In this document: piece by piece, positions 1 to 11,262 of the stretch
Layout of the letters: each line of letters opens with the position of its first letter
Position numbering within the stretch: the stretch's first letter is position 1
Assembly: GCF_000264995.1 (NCBI RefSeq)
Contig: NW_006767437.1
Coordinates: 1,347,946-1,411,945, forward strand
From: Punctularia strigosozonata HHB-11173 SS5
Taxonomy: Eukaryota; Basidiomycota; Agaricomycetes; Corticiales; Punctulariaceae
Reading direction: 5' to 3'
DNA length: 64,000 nucleotides
Translations under genes and position numbers: made by a program
The notes under the pieces: model-generated
The model's database searches: none
What the model was told of the DNA's origin: nothing
The model's input: the letters and a program-made list of their open reading frames with translations, nothing else

Positions 1-1583
1 CGAGGAGGCCGAGTGCGAGACGTAGGGCACAATCCCCCCGCTGTGCTTGCGAACGGTGGGCGCACGGACGGTTGAGGCCGGTGATCGCGGGCTGGCCGGG
101 AACTCGAACGCTTTCGCACTCATGGGCGGGGCAGCAAAGTGAGGCTGATAGTCTTCCTGCTTCTCCGAAGGTCCCCAGGTGCGCTCGGCATCCGTCTGAG
201 GGCCGGAGGAGCCCCGGGTGGTGCCGGTAAACGCGGGGCTCAGCACACGCAGCGTGTTGTAGATGAGGGTAACGTTTGCGAGACCTGAGTAGGGTATAAG
301 CGCGAGAACAACCATTTCTGATAGTAGTAGCGGACCAAGGAGGAGGGAGCAAGCAGTGCTGAACACCATAACACCCCACGATACACGGAAGCCTTGAATG
401 AATAGCAGCAACGTAAAGGATACCGGCAGCAGGAGAATGAGGTATGCTTTAAACGACACGAGTTTTAGATTCAGCGTTCGCAGATTTTATGCACGAGAAC
501 TCACCCAGCGGGTACCAAAGCATCGAGGCAGCAATTGCTCTGATAAATCGGTGGTACTCGTCGAAGCCGTGTACTTGACCGCTCCAGCGCTGATGCGGGT
601 CCAACGAGAAGCTGATACCGCCGCGGATAGACATCGTTCCGCGAATGACGAGGAAAATCAGAGAATACAGAATCGCAGAAATCAGAGCAGTGACGAAAAT
701 CTGAGTGATGGATTCAGAACCTTGCACATATAATTTCGTCATAGGAGCATAACCTACCGGAAGCAAATGCAAACAAAACTGATAGGCGGGATAAGCAGCA
801 GATGTGCCGCACGCATACGACATGGAACCATACACAGGACCCCGGGGAGGCGAGACAAAAGCGGGGACCACGCCTTTGAGAACATCGTGAACAATCATGT
901 GAAGACAGAATCCCGACGCATACACGTACCCACGGCAAGGGCACCAGCCCAACCAAAAGTAACCGCGGCGATGTTGACCCACACTGGTTGCTTGTACCGC
1001 AGCACCAACGAGTTGAAGGTGTGCACCGCAACAAGCGCTGTGAAGTACGCCGACCCGAAATCGCCGACGCCCATCAAGGTAGCTGGGTAAAGTTGAGCTC
1101 TTCAGTTCCGGCGCTCGCATAATGATGCATAATGGATTGCCTACCCTGGGTGGTGCATATCGAGCCTGTGAAACACGGCGATGTTCAATACAATGGCATG
1201 GCATCAACAGAGTCCCGCCGATGGAAATAGGCGCACCTTCTTGAATTCCCTTCATCATCACCCAAGCGCCTTCCATCAGCCCAGCGGTGCAGCTGATAAG
1301 GTTGCTCAAGAGCAAGCAGCCTGCGAACAGCCCAAGCTGCGTGCGGAAGAAGATGCGTTCACGGGCGGGCTTGACATCTGACTCCGGGGTGATCAAAGTC
1401 CAGGCAACGCGGGTCGCAAGGAAGAATATGGCCAGGATAGATAGGCAGGAGCATATGAAGATGGGCTACACGTTGAGCTCGCGATTAGAGACGCATGCTT
1501 TGTCGGCAAGTGGTTTTACTGTCACGCACCACGATCGCGGCCACTTCTCCCGAGGTGAAAGCATGCATAGTTACTTGTGACAT
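1..1583 (-). CDS. Seven-helix G-protein-coupled receptor-like protein (partial, C-terminus cut by window)
   Basis: Probable plasma-membrane receptor of the fungal Git3/cAMP-receptor-like GPCR group, which signals nutrients through a G-alpha protein. The start ATG at 1583 opens a short exon. A GTGCGT..CTAAT..TAG intron follows, then the first helix (PIFICSCLSILAIFFLATRV). Further exons give FFRTQLGLFAGCLLLSNLIS, GSICTTQATLMGVGDFGSAY (the usual Cys before helix 3) and FTALVAVHTFNSLVL. Later exons give a loop rich in Gly/Pro and two more hydrophobic spans near 650-720 and 300-400. The tail after about 290 is Ser/Pro-rich and lacks hydrophobic spans, so it is probably cytoplasmic. At least five introns are needed. 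The family is inferred from helix pattern and motif style; the ligand cannot be said. The stop codon lies outside the window. Confidence 0.75.
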
Positions 1584-1990
1584 CGCAAAGGGCGGAAAAC
1601 ACGTTGAATTACGAGTAAGGTGTCTTGATACTGTTCAACAGCAGTTCGCAGCGTCGAGCCGGCACCAAGACAGTCGAAACTAAAGGGGTCGTGAAGAGCA
1701 GTCCCAGACCAAAAAAGAACGAAGGGAAAGCTGTCTAGGAACCAGGAGGAGAATCGAACGAAGATTAGAGGGAGCGTAAGCGTAGCGGGAGCAGCCTCGG
1801 GGGAGAGGAAGGAGACCAGCCTGGCCTGAGAACTTCACGATCATGTTTGATATTGAGGCGGAAAGGGGGCGGTCAAGACAGTAGTGAGCTGACCCGGTAA
1901 CCAAGAACAACGTCGGCGAATCTGATGATTTGCACCCACTGCCGCATTGTACCGTCGGCTCACTGATATGGTAATATGCTATACATTATG

Positions 1991-4897
1991 TCATTGGCGT
2001 GTAAAGAACTTCGCGATGCCCTCCTGCTCCTTAGCGATCTTTGACTTGGTCTTTGCAGTGTTTTTGCCTCTTGCTTTCGATGTTGGAGGTACCACACCAC
2101 GATTGGGTTTGATCTTGGGTTTCGCAAGCTCCTCAGCAAAGTGGAAATCATCGTGCTCAATCCTCAAGGCCGCCAACGCGTCTCTTCGCAAATCCTCGTC
2201 CTCCAGCCCTAAAAGATCTGCAGGCAACGCGATCCGCTTACCGCATCGTTCGCATGTGAACGATGATTGCAAAGCACATGAGTTGTCGCCAGTGTCGGAA
2301 GGATCAAGAGTATCTTGAGTGTTGGGATCACTCGGGGCTGTGTTGTCGCTGTTGTGACGTTTCGCGTGAGGCGGGGGGAAGTGATCACCATCAGCCCGAC
2401 GTTTGCGATGATCCTCAGCCTGGACGTTGCTGGGCTCTTGTATTTGATGCGACGCTCCACCGAAGAAGCCTTCGATATTCCGCTGACCGTCCTCCATCGT
2501 CTCCACGCCCGTGAAAGCAAGCTGGACGGCCGTGATCTTCACCCGTGGAGAGTCCCCGGTGCCAACTAGCTCCTTCCACAGCTTATCCCCAGCAGCAGCG
2601 ATCACGTCGATCGTGAGATTACGCGTGAACGGAAATGGCCCCTGTTTCGACCGACTCTGGGCGTAGCCTGTGGAGTGGCATAAGATGAGCGCCCATATAC
2701 GGCGCCGCACCACCTGTTGAGTATGCCTGACCTTGCCTGACGTGGAGCACCAGCGTCTTGGGCCACAAGCCCGGGCGCGACTCTCTAGCCTCGTTCAGCC
2801 GCAGAGCCAGTTCCGCAGCGAGGACCCGAATCCAGTGATGACTAGCGGAGACACATCAACATGTTGTCGCGGCGGGGTGTGAGAGAGTATGTTCGCGCTC
2901 ACCCCTCTGAAGGCTTGGCCACGGGCGTCGCAAGGTTCTTTGACGCCAACATGCTCTTGTTCACGATCGACTTCTCCTTTACTGCGCAGCACGCGGTGAT
3001 TTAAGGTCACGAGTCATATCGCCGGACATACCTTCGGAGCGATCGATGCCGCTGAAGGGACGTGTCAGGACCAGTCAGTCCGAAGGGACAATCGTGTGTT
3101 GTACCGTAAAATCTCATAAACCCAAAGACTTTCCTCTCCGAACTTCCGCTGCATGACATCTGCTCAAAGGTCAGCACTGACTTGGTGAGACAAGTCGCAT
3201 CGTCGTCACCTAACGACACATTGAGCAGGTCCCCTACCGTCGTCGCATCGAACTCCTGAGCAAGCGCTTCACCCAGCTTTCCACCAAGATTCCTTATCTA
3301 CCATATCCATGGTCAGTGGTGGGTATAGCTTGTCAGCTGCGACAGAGACCTTTTGGAACCTATACGCGCACAGTGAGAAACATCAAACCTATGTCATGGA
3401 TGATCAGTTGGCGCTCACTTCATCGGACGCAGATAGTTGGGAATGGCGCTATTGCGCAGTATAGTCTGAACATATGAGTGGTGATCCCCTTGCCGCTTCC
3501 CAAGAGCAATCTTACTTGACTCATGGGTTTCCGGTAAGACGCTGCGAGCTGTGTTGCCGGCCAAATATATTCGCGGGTCAGCGTTCGGTTCGCAGCAGCA
3601 AGAAGGAATTAAGGTACGAACCTTTGCCAGGAACTTATTCCTAGCAATTCCCTGTCAAACCGCGTCAAACCCATGGCGACCGATTGAATTTCGGTGAACG
3701 ACATACTGCGGACGTTGTATATCCCAGTTTCGTGTGTATGTCCTCTCGGATTTTCTGCATCAGCTCCGCTGCGAGGGATAGGGCGACGTCGTGCCATGTC
3801 GTCGCAGCGTCGCAGTCATCATAATCTTCGTCGCTATTTTGGTCATCGTCGTCGGTCTTCTCATCGTCGACAGGTTTGATGGGCACTACCACTCCCTTTC
3901 CTGACCAGTCTATGGGCGGCGGCGGTGGTAGTCGGCTGTCGAGGCCATGCGGTGCGTCTGGCGGAACACGAGCAAGATAAGGGTATCGATCCAACATCAT
4001 ATTGCGTACGGGGAGGGTGAAGTCAATAAATGCCTCGTCAATTGATGCCTTTTCTTCCGTAAGGAAACGCGATTAGCATGGGTGGAAGGGATATATGAGC
4101 AAGCTCACATACCGACTTCCCCCTCCGGCACCCCCTCCTTGAACATTGCCGCGACCTTCATGCTTTCTCGACGATAATGGTCCAGAGACACCTTGTAAGG
4201 GTTGCGTTCAGCACATCCGTCGTCTTTATAGTGGTACCACCGAGGTACTATGGCACCTTGTGGGTTCGCGTATCGGGATTAGGCCAGTATCCGGGCTCCT
4301 TCGCGCCTTCCTTGTACGTCGCGACGTGTACGCAGATTAGGTCAGGACACTTCTCCTTCGCGTCGCGTGCCTGGAGGGAGACCGGTGTGAGTCGAGCGAA
4401 ATGCTGCTGAGGGTGCGCGATAGAGCCCCACCTTGTCCATTCTGCTGATACCATACTTTCGAGCAGGCTGGGGGGGCATTGTATCAAGATAGGAGTGATA
4501 TCGTGGACACAAATTGAACGCACATAGTTCACCGCTATCAGCATATCCCACTGCTGCACAACCAAAGGCTTTGCAGGATCGATCCCGAGGCGGACTTGCT
4601 CGCATGCGGCATAGAACGCGTCCGCTGGACGCAGAAGCCGAGTCAGTTTCCCCGCTCATCCCGTGTATTGTTGCGAGCACCTACAATCACAAAGCGCTGC
4701 ACGCATCGTCAGGCGCTTTCGATAGGTGTAATCGTCTTGTACCACCTACCGATGACGCGCAAAGGATGCGACACGCCCGGCGTTTGAGAGAGCAGGTGGC
4801 GGTAGGTGATCACCGGGTTGAGGTCATCAAAGTCGGCCTCTGTAGCTTTCGCCTTGCCCTTCCAGATAGCATTGATTCGGGAAGGAGATGTCAGCAT
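1991..4897 (-). CDS. RAD30: DNA polymerase eta (Y-family translesion polymerase, Rad30-like)
   Basis: Y-family polymerase that bypasses UV photoproducts in the nucleus. From the N-terminus: ITYRHLLSQT, the palm motif DAFYAACEQVRLGIDPAKPL, QQWDMLIAVNY, MMLDRYPYLARVP and KIREDIHTKLGYTTSAG. Then GDLLNVSLGD (helix-hairpin-helix), RKFGEESLWVYEIL, KEKSIVNKSMLASKNL and a little-finger domain with WIRVLAAELALRLNEARE. The C-terminal part (1991-2713) holds a ubiquitin-binding zinc finger, Cys-x2-Cys (CERCGK) with His-x3-His (HDDFH). It ends in a PIP-box-like IAKFFTR for PCNA binding. The start at 4897 precedes the conserved N-terminus in the same frame. Roughly eight or more introns are implied. The exon joining HPLRVI to DAFYA (about 4600-4770) is not fully resolved, so the metal-binding DxD there was not confirmed. 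Confidence 0.88.
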
Positions 4898-5247
4898 ATA
4901 TATACACTGTCAGATAGACCGAAGACGAGGAAGAAGCAAAGCATCTCCAATCTCGGTCGTGATTTGTCGAGGGAACGCGCCATCACGTGCGTGTCTCGAT
5001 CGCGGACACCGGGAACGTCGGGCCCGCCGGTGACTCTCGTAAGTTGCACCGTAGGCTTTGTCCAAAATGGATAGGTGATACCAGGCGCTCGCATAGGGAG
5101 ACACGTCGTGCATGTAAGTCCGTAGAACACATGATTAATTCAGGTAGTATTCAGACGAAATACAGACGCAAAGCGAATCGCGTGCAAGAGGAAAACGAAG
5201 GGGATAGGCTGACGGTATCGGTATGATATACAACGATACGACGTAAC

Positions 5248-5882
5248 TCAGAGCTTTGCTTTGCCCTTTGCAGTCTGATGTATTCAAAGCCGCATGAGTA
5301 AATGCTCAAGAATGCTCGCGGCATATAAACGCACCTTCAACACGCCGTCCAGCTTAGTCGCGAGCATCATGTTACCCTTTGTCTTCAGCTTGCCGGTCAT
5401 GAACGCCTTCTGTCCGTCAAGCTGTACGATGAGGGATTAGCGTTGGTTTCGAGTGAGCACCACATGGGGGCAGCGCACCTTGCCCTCGGCGAGCTGCACA
5501 AATGTATCATCGGACAAGATGATGGCGACGTCCGGCTTGGGCTTCGCCTCGCCCTTGTAGACCGTCCCGGTCTTCTTCATGTCGATCGTCCACACGCCCT
5601 CCTTGCCCTCCGCGTTCTTTATGCGCAGCTCGAAGATGCCGTTCGTCTGAAAGACGAAGAAACCGGGCACGTCAGTCCATCCGGCCTTCGTGTAAGATAA
5701 AAAGGCAGACGCACCTTCTTGATTTCCTTCTTCTTCTCCTCTTCGCTGTACGTGCTGGTGACTTGTGCCAGCTGGGAGATGATGTCCGAAGCCTGTGTGG
5801 TACAGCTCATTCGTCAACTCGAATTCTCGCGAACTACGGCGGTTGGACGCGCCTTGAATCCCGGGATGTTGATGTCAGACAT
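5248..5882 (-). CDS. SCP2 sterol-carrier domain protein (POX18-like)
   Basis: Small single-domain SCP2 protein that binds lipids and is often peroxisomal (oleate-induced POX18 in yeasts). Exon 1 encodes MSDINIPGFK. Exon 2 gives ASDIISQLAQVTSTYSEEE. The next gives NGIFELRIKNAEGKEGVWTI and MKKTGTVYKGEAKPKPDVA, then ILSDDTFVQLAEGK. LDGQKAFMTGKLKTKGNMM and a five-codon last exon (GKAKL, stop at 5248) complete it. Intron 1 (5793-5852) fits best as a GC-AG intron (AAG|GCGCGT), because the family reads FKAS with nothing between. A 42-nt GT-AG alternative would add six residues. The product is about 125 aa, normal for the family. The C-terminal AKL resembles a peroxisomal PTS1 signal. Confidence 0.88.
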
Positions 5883-6388
5883 GGTGGGCGAAGAGGAAGA
5901 AGGTCGACGTGGTCAAAGGAAGGAAGAGGGCGTATAGGTATAGGTGGTAATCTCGCGAGCAGAGTCCCCTGCGCCTATGACACCGTCGCAGTGAAATAGG
6001 ATATCGCGTTCGCATGTGATATCCCCATCCTCCCCAGAATTCTCGCATGTGATCCACGCACTGGGTGCAATACCATCTCTCCGGGCGTTCTAGCAGCCCC
6101 ATCCTCGTCTTCTCATCCACCAAGATGCACGCGACGGCCGAGGGCTACAGATCTAGTCGGCCCGCGACTCTGCATACGCATGTGGACGTGCTCTCTGGAG
6201 TATGTAACATCTGGACGCCCGCACACCCTTCATCTCCCGCATTTGCATCGTCCGACGCTTTGAGGAACCGATAGTCAAGGGTACCCCGTTCAACTGCACT
6301 ATTGGCATTTGTGAAACCAGAACAGAGATTCGGTCCATACGCGTACAAGACCACAGGGGCGGAGAGGTTACCGCCCCTTCTCCGCTGC

Positions 6389-7472
6389 TCACAGCGACTT
6401 TTCGAGCTCGATCAGCTCCCATAGCGCTCCCGCCTCGGGCCCAAACTTGTTTACGTCCGCGCTCTTCAACGGCCCCCTCACCTGCGTCCCGCCATGCCCA
6501 AACGCCTTGCTCACGATCGCCTTGATCCCGCCCACCCCGCCCACCTTCGCGACCGCCCAATCCGCCCTCCCCAACCTCTCCTGCAGCCTCATCGCCTCCT
6601 CGACCTTCCCCTCCTTCCACAACTCGTACAACCTCACGTGCACCTTCGGACACACGTTCACGAGCGCCGTGATCGCCCCCGCGCTGCCCGACAACAGGCC
6701 GTGGAGGAACACGTCCGACTTGCCCGCAAAGACGGCGAACGAGGACGCGGGGAGGGCGGCCGTGAGCCGGTGCAGCTTCCCGACGTTTCCGCATGAGAGC
6801 TTGGTGCCGACGATGTTCGGATGCGCGCCGAGCGCGGCGATGAGATCCGAGTCGAGGTCCTGCCCGGCGGTGACGACCGGGAAGTTGTACACCATCGTCG
6901 GGATCGGCGACGCGTCCGCGACCTGCCCCCCACGATCATCGATATGTCCCCCCGTCAGACAGGCACTACCAAAAAAAACATAAAACTACAGAACACGCAC
7001 CTCGCGGTGGAACCGGAGCACGTTCTCGCGCGTCATCGCGGGCACCCACGTCGACGGCGTGAGCACGAGCGCGTGCGTCGCGCCCGCCTCCTTCGCGTCT
7101 TGGCAGAGCTTGATCGTCTCGCGCGTGCTCTGCGCCCCCGTACCCGCGATCACGAGCGTCTTCTCGAACCCGTTCGCGTCGAGCGTCGAGCGCGTGAGCC
7201 GGATCGCGTACTTGCGCTCGTCGTGCGAGAGGTGCTGCGCCTCGCCGTTCGAGCCCTGGACGAGGATGCCCGTGACGCCCGCCTGTGTAGATCCCGATCC
7301 CCATTGCGATGAATAAGAGCCCGATGATGAAAGTCAAAATGACATGCGAGGGCCCGTTTACCTGCGCGAGCCTGAGTATGTGCGCCTTGATCGCCTCCTC
7401 GTCCAGATCTTCGTTCTCCTTCATGAACAGCACGGCGGGGACGTACACCCCAGATAATGGCGGCGTCGACAT
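6389..7472 (-). CDS. Dihydrodipicolinate synthase / HOGA-like class I aldolase
   Basis: TIM-barrel lyase of the DapA/HOGA family, which cleaves or condenses 2-keto acids through a Schiff-base lysine. Exon 1 from ATG 7472 gives MSTPPLSGVYVPAVLFMKEN and LDEEAIKAHILRLAQ. The second exon carries the pyruvate-binding loop GILVQGSNGEAQHLS and ends near VPAMTRENVLRFHREV. The last exon has the catalytic Tyr in MVYNFPV and the Schiff-base Lys in NIVGTKLSCGNVGKLHR, then KSDVFLHGLLSGSAGAIT. Two introns lie near 6960-7000 and 7280-7370. Fungi make lysine by the alpha-aminoadipate route, so a DapA role is unlikely. A 4-hydroxy-2-oxoglutarate or sugar-acid aldolase is likelier (inference). A GTA trinucleotide run near 7494-7508 lies just upstream of the start. 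Confidence 0.87.
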
Positions 7473-8285
7473 TTTTGTGCGTCCGAGTCTCGTAGTAGTA
7501 GTAGTAGTCAGAGTTCCAAAAGTCCACCGGTTATGTATACCACTTTCTGTCCCCCGCGCCGCAGCGCGATACGATACGATCAAGGGTCATATGCATGTGG
7601 TCGCGGCCCGCCCCCTCCCCTCGCGTGCATCGACGGGACTCCGCCCTCGATAACGACAGATCTTCACGAAAAGTCGCAAGCACAGCCACCACGTGGCTAT
7701 CATTGAATTTGAGATCATCGATCTCGCCCGTGGTTCACCCGCGCAACCCGCGCGGATGCGCCGGACCCTTTCACACTTCACGATCAAATCGATGGCCCGT
7801 ACCGATGTATTTTCTTTTACTTGTTTCGCTGGCATCGACCACCACCGCATACCTCGCCTTCCCTACGCAAAGCACGACTTTTCGATCAAAAGCATGTCAA
7901 AATACGGCCGAAGACGTGCGGCTACGAAGATCCACCGTCCTGACATAGTCTAAAGTACGAGAGGGTGCGACATAGGGTGGGTACACAGTACACAGTAACA
8001 CAGGAGCCCGCGTGCGTGGCTGATACAATACGAAGACTAGTCATACACACACAGAAGCGAACGAAGAAACGGAAGACGAAACCCTGAGTATAGTCCACAA
8101 ACGGTAACAGGAAGAGGTATCAAGCATTAACAAGACGAAGAGACGACACTCATGCCCGCGCGAACCACGCGCTCGCGATGTTCATATTCACATCTGTCAT
8201 AAAACAAGGTCAGTACCACCCTTCAACCGAGTCATACACTCTCATGACTCACCCTTCGCAGAGTAAAAAGCGGTTAACATAGCGC
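7473..8285. other. Intergenic stretch between aldolase start and Maf1 end
   Basis: Holds the upstream region of the aldolase gene and the 3' flank of MAF1, both on the minus strand. Short open frames are present on both strands but none shows family motifs or splice-supported continuity. Nothing further was recognised. Confidence 0.5.
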
Positions 8286-9533
8286 TCACGCCCAAGCGCG
8301 CAACCCAAGCGCCCTCGCTCCCGCACCCGCAGCGCCTTCCCATCCCCTAAACCTCTCGCTCCTCCCAGTCCTCTCCCCCACATCCTCGCTCCAGCTCGCG
8401 CCGAGCTCGCTCTCGTCCGAGTCGGACCACCGCCGGCTCATCCCGCGGCTGCGCGCCCAGACGGACACGAACAAGATCCGCTTCAGCTTCCGGTTGACGA
8501 AGAACCAGTGCGAGGACCATAGCAAGCCGCCGCGCCGCTTCATCCGTATGCCCACCCGACGTCCGGCGGGGATCGCGCGTCCCTTGCTGGTCGGCGTCGC
8601 GCTCGACGGAGGCGAAGACGAGTAACCCGACGCGTACGACGGCACGGGCGGCACCACGAAGCGCTTCTTCTGCCGGCGGCGCGGGCTCTTGAACTGGGCG
8701 CCGTCCGGCAGGTCCCCGTCCTCCTCGCCGTCGGACCGGGGCGCGTCGTGGTCGAACTCGAGCTCGAACGCGAACGTCGCGTCTTCCTCGTCCGACTCGG
8801 TCCCGTCCTCGTCGCCGACGCTCGCCGCGTCCCAGTCGTCGTTCTCCCCCTCGTCGTCGTTCGCGAGCGGGTCCGAGTCCAGGTCGGGCGCGTAGGCGTA
8901 CACGTCGCAGTCGGCGAGGCCGATCGCGTCGTCGAGCGCGCGGAAGAGGGCCGGGTGCGTGCTGCTGCTGATCGGCGGAGAGAGGAGGGAGCCTGCGCCT
9001 GCTCCTGCTCCTGATGATCGCGTGGGGAGGGAATAGGACAAGGGCGAGGGGTAAGAGGAGAGGAGCGACGGCGGCGGGGGCAGGTCGGGCGAGGCGGAGG
9101 TGCCTGGGTAGGAGGACGACGGGGCGGAGAGGGGCGCGGCGAGCGAGGCGGAGAGGGCGTGCAACACGGCGGCGGCACCGGCTTGCTCGCGCGAGAACTG
9201 GGCGGGCTTGACGTCCGAGAACTCGTGGTCGGGGAAGGCGGCGTTGAGGGTGGCGATGAGGAGGTAGAGCGTCTTGCGCGCGGACTGGCGGGAGAGGGGC
9301 CCGAAGGGCGTGTCTTCTTCTTCAGAGACGTCGAAGAACCCGGAGGGGGGTGATGAGGAGGAGTGGGCGTGGTCGTCGGCGTAGGCGTGTTCGAGCGACT
9401 TGAAGAGCTTCTTATCGCGGTTGGTGGGTTTGCAGCTGTAGGCTTCGAGCCGGGTGTGGACGCTGCAGTCGGGCCCGTCGTGGGTGAGAGCGCGGGCGAG
9501 GGCGGAGAGGGCGGGGATGTCGATGAACTTCAT
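8286..9533 (-). CDS. MAF1: Maf1, repressor of RNA polymerase III
   Basis: Nuclear-cytoplasmic regulator that binds Pol III and represses tRNA and 5S transcription under stress. The N-terminal signature is MKFIDIPALSALARALTHDG followed by HTRLEAYSCK. PLSRQSARKTLYLLIATLNA and AFPDHEFSDVKPAQF follow. A long Ser/Pro/Asp/Glu-rich linker precedes the C-terminal block GGLLWSSHWFFVNRKLKRIL, FVSVWARSR, seen in fungal Maf1. Acidic stretches (about 8700-8900) match the family's acidic region. It reads as one open frame of 415 codons with no intron, unusual here. The start ATG at 9533 is the first residue of the conserved N-terminus. Long opposite-strand frames over it come from GC-rich codon bias. Phosphorylation control is known for Maf1, but no specific site is claimed here. 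Confidence 0.9.
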   Translation of the reverse strand: MKFIDIPALSALARALTHDGPDCSVHTRLEAYSCKPTNRDKKLFKSLEHAYADDHAHSSSSPPSGFFDVSEEEDTPFGPLSRQSARKTLYLLIATLNAAFPDHEFSDVKPAQFSREQAGAAAVLHALSASLAAPLSAPSSSYPGTSASPDLPPPPSLLSSYPSPLSYSLPTRSSGAGAGAGSLLSPPISSSTHPALFRALDDAIGLADCDVYAYAPDLDSDPLANDDEGENDDWDAASVGDEDGTESDEEDATFAFELEFDHDAPRSDGEEDGDLPDGAQFKSPRRRQKKRFVVPPVPSYASGYSSSPPSSATPTSKGRAIPAGRRVGIRMKRRGGLLWSSHWFFVNRKLKRILFVSVWARSRGMSRRWSDSDESELGASWSEDVGERTGRSERFRGWEGAAGAGARALGLRAWA

Positions 9534-9973
9534 CGTCGTGTGTCGCTCCTGGTGGAGGGGCGGTGGTTGCGGGATGTATGCGGGAGTGCCACAGACCGGC
9601 GGCAGGCAGGAGGAGGAGGACTTGGGCGTCGGTGGGACGAGAAGGGGGGTGTGTGCGAGATAGCGCCGCGGTCAGCCAATGACGTGAGCCCGCGCTAGCC
9701 GCTTTTGGCAGGCGCCGTTGCGTTTGGGTTGGCGGCGAATGGCAAACGTGCAAAGAGTGGATGACTTCCCGTAAGATCTGGAGCGACAGAAACACAGAAT
9801 AAACAGTTCAAACCCCGATCTGTGGGTTATGCTGTACGTTTATGCCCCCGTACGGTGTGGGGCCGAAATAGACATCATAAACGCGGAGGTCCGTTGAGAA
9901 GGGCTGAGCAGCGAATGAGGAAGAGAGAAGGTCACGTGTATGACAAATTCCTGTCTGTAAACGGTCATTTTGG

Positions 9974-10005
9974 TCTGGAAGGGGGGGTCGACCCCCCCTT
10001 CCAGA
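9974..10005. repeat. Perfect 32-bp palindrome with G7/C7 arms
   Basis: TCTGGAAGGGGGGGTC is followed directly by its exact reverse complement, giving a 32-bp palindrome with no spacer. The centre is GTCGAC. It could extrude as a cruciform or be the junction of two head-to-head copies. No transposase or target duplication is visible beside it. Confidence 0.9.
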
Positions 10006-10051
10006 TAAAAGGTCTGTACGAGCGACTTGTAAACCGATAACTTGGCTCGTT

Positions 10052-10071
10052 GATGCCGATTTTTCGGCATC
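10052..10071. repeat. Short hairpin, 8-bp stem and TTTT loop
   Basis: GATGCCGA and TCGGCATC form a perfect 8-bp stem around TTTT, 47 bp after the 32-bp palindrome. Its role is unknown; it may be chance or part of the same small element. Confidence 0.6.
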
Positions 10072-10525
10072 GCTCGCTTAGTGGATTTGTAAGCGAAATC
10101 TATTCTATTCGGCCTTACAGATCCTTACGGGAAGTCACCCAGTGGGAGAGCAGGGGGAGGAGGAGGAGGAACGTGGTTATCGTGCTCCACAGGCGTGCGT
10201 TCTGGCTGGATTTGTGACATGCTGGGGATGCGTGCGTGCGTTCGGACGACGGGGAGTGCGGGACGTGCTCCGGGCAATTTAGGCATTTGCATACTTACTC
10301 AAGTGAAATTTCTCAAAAAGTTAAATTATGTTGTATGAAAGCTCCGCCCGTCCCGGGCTCCCGCGTTCGTGGTTTGAACTCGACTGTCGCAAGCACCAAT
10401 GCGACCGGTGGTGACTTCACCGCATCACAGCCAGCTATGCATTGCAAAGTGCGCGAGAGCTCGGGCAATGGCGCCATGATCTACCTGAGCACTTGAAGTG
10501 CAGCAACAGGCAAATAATCTGGCCG

Positions 10526-11096
10526 CTACGGAGGCTTCGCAACCCTTTTGGCCCATATGGCTTTACCGCACCGCTCACAAATAATCGCCGCCAGCGCGCT
10601 CGTGCCGAAGGTTCTCTGCGCCTGCATCGGCGTATCAGCAGGCTCCCCAACTTCCGTACCTTATCGGTGCGCCAAACTGCACGTATTTGGTATCGACGGA
10701 GCGCGGCAACCACGCCATCGGGTTGTTCCGCTTTCGGAAAACAGGTAACTCCAGCATGTCGTTCGCGCTTGGCCACTGCACCCTAATAGACTCATAACCA
10801 GAGGCACCTGTGACTGACATTCTGGATAACGAAGATGCAGGTAGAGAGGATAGTCTCCTGCACATTTACTGTCTCAAAGGCGACTTGGGTCCAGGTCTGT
10901 GACATACACCTGTAGGTCGATTCTTTCCGAAGCTTGCTCCTATATGCCATAGTGATATGACGGTTGTCCAGGGGTCCCGAGGCTGTGACGGGTCCTCCGA
11001 GCGGATGGATTTTTCGATAGACTGACGGAGCAGGTAAACCACCGTGATCGGAAATGGACCGAGTTGGACGTATTTGCGACCATCGCGCACGCCTTA
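10526..11096 (-). CDS. Hypothetical protein, partial gene model
   Basis: Protein-like exons on the minus strand. One reads GRKYVQLGPFPITVVYLLRQ then SIEKSIRSEDPSQPRDPWTT. A second reads SIRVQWPSANDMLELPVFRK, then MAWLPRSVDTKYVQFGAPIR. The last reads PADTPMQAQRTFGTSALAAI, then ICERCGKAIWAKRVAKPP and a TAG at 10526-10528. Candidate GT..AG introns separate them. KYVQLGPFPI and KYVQFGAPI look like two versions of one motif. CERC is the only possible metal site. The family is not recognised. No convincing start codon was found, so the 5' boundary is arbitrary, and the gene may be degenerate. Confidence 0.35.
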
Positions 11097-11262
11097 TAAA
11101 GATCAGCCGGCCGCACCTGGCTATTAGCTCCTTGGTATATGTATAATGCCAATGTGAGCGCTGGACCCCCCCCTCGTCTCGCTCGTAGTCTTCGACGGAG
11201 TTTCCAGTTCGCGACGGCTCGGAGGGACGTCCATTTCACGAAACTGAATCTGGCGACACGAT

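Larger units (their letters stand above)
9534..10525. other. Gene-free stretch with palindrome and hairpin
   Basis: Upstream region of MAF1. It contains a perfect 32-bp palindrome and a second hairpin (listed separately) plus a short GGA-rich run near 10150. No open frame with family character was found; two short overlapping frames merely read through the palindrome on both strands. Confidence 0.5.
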
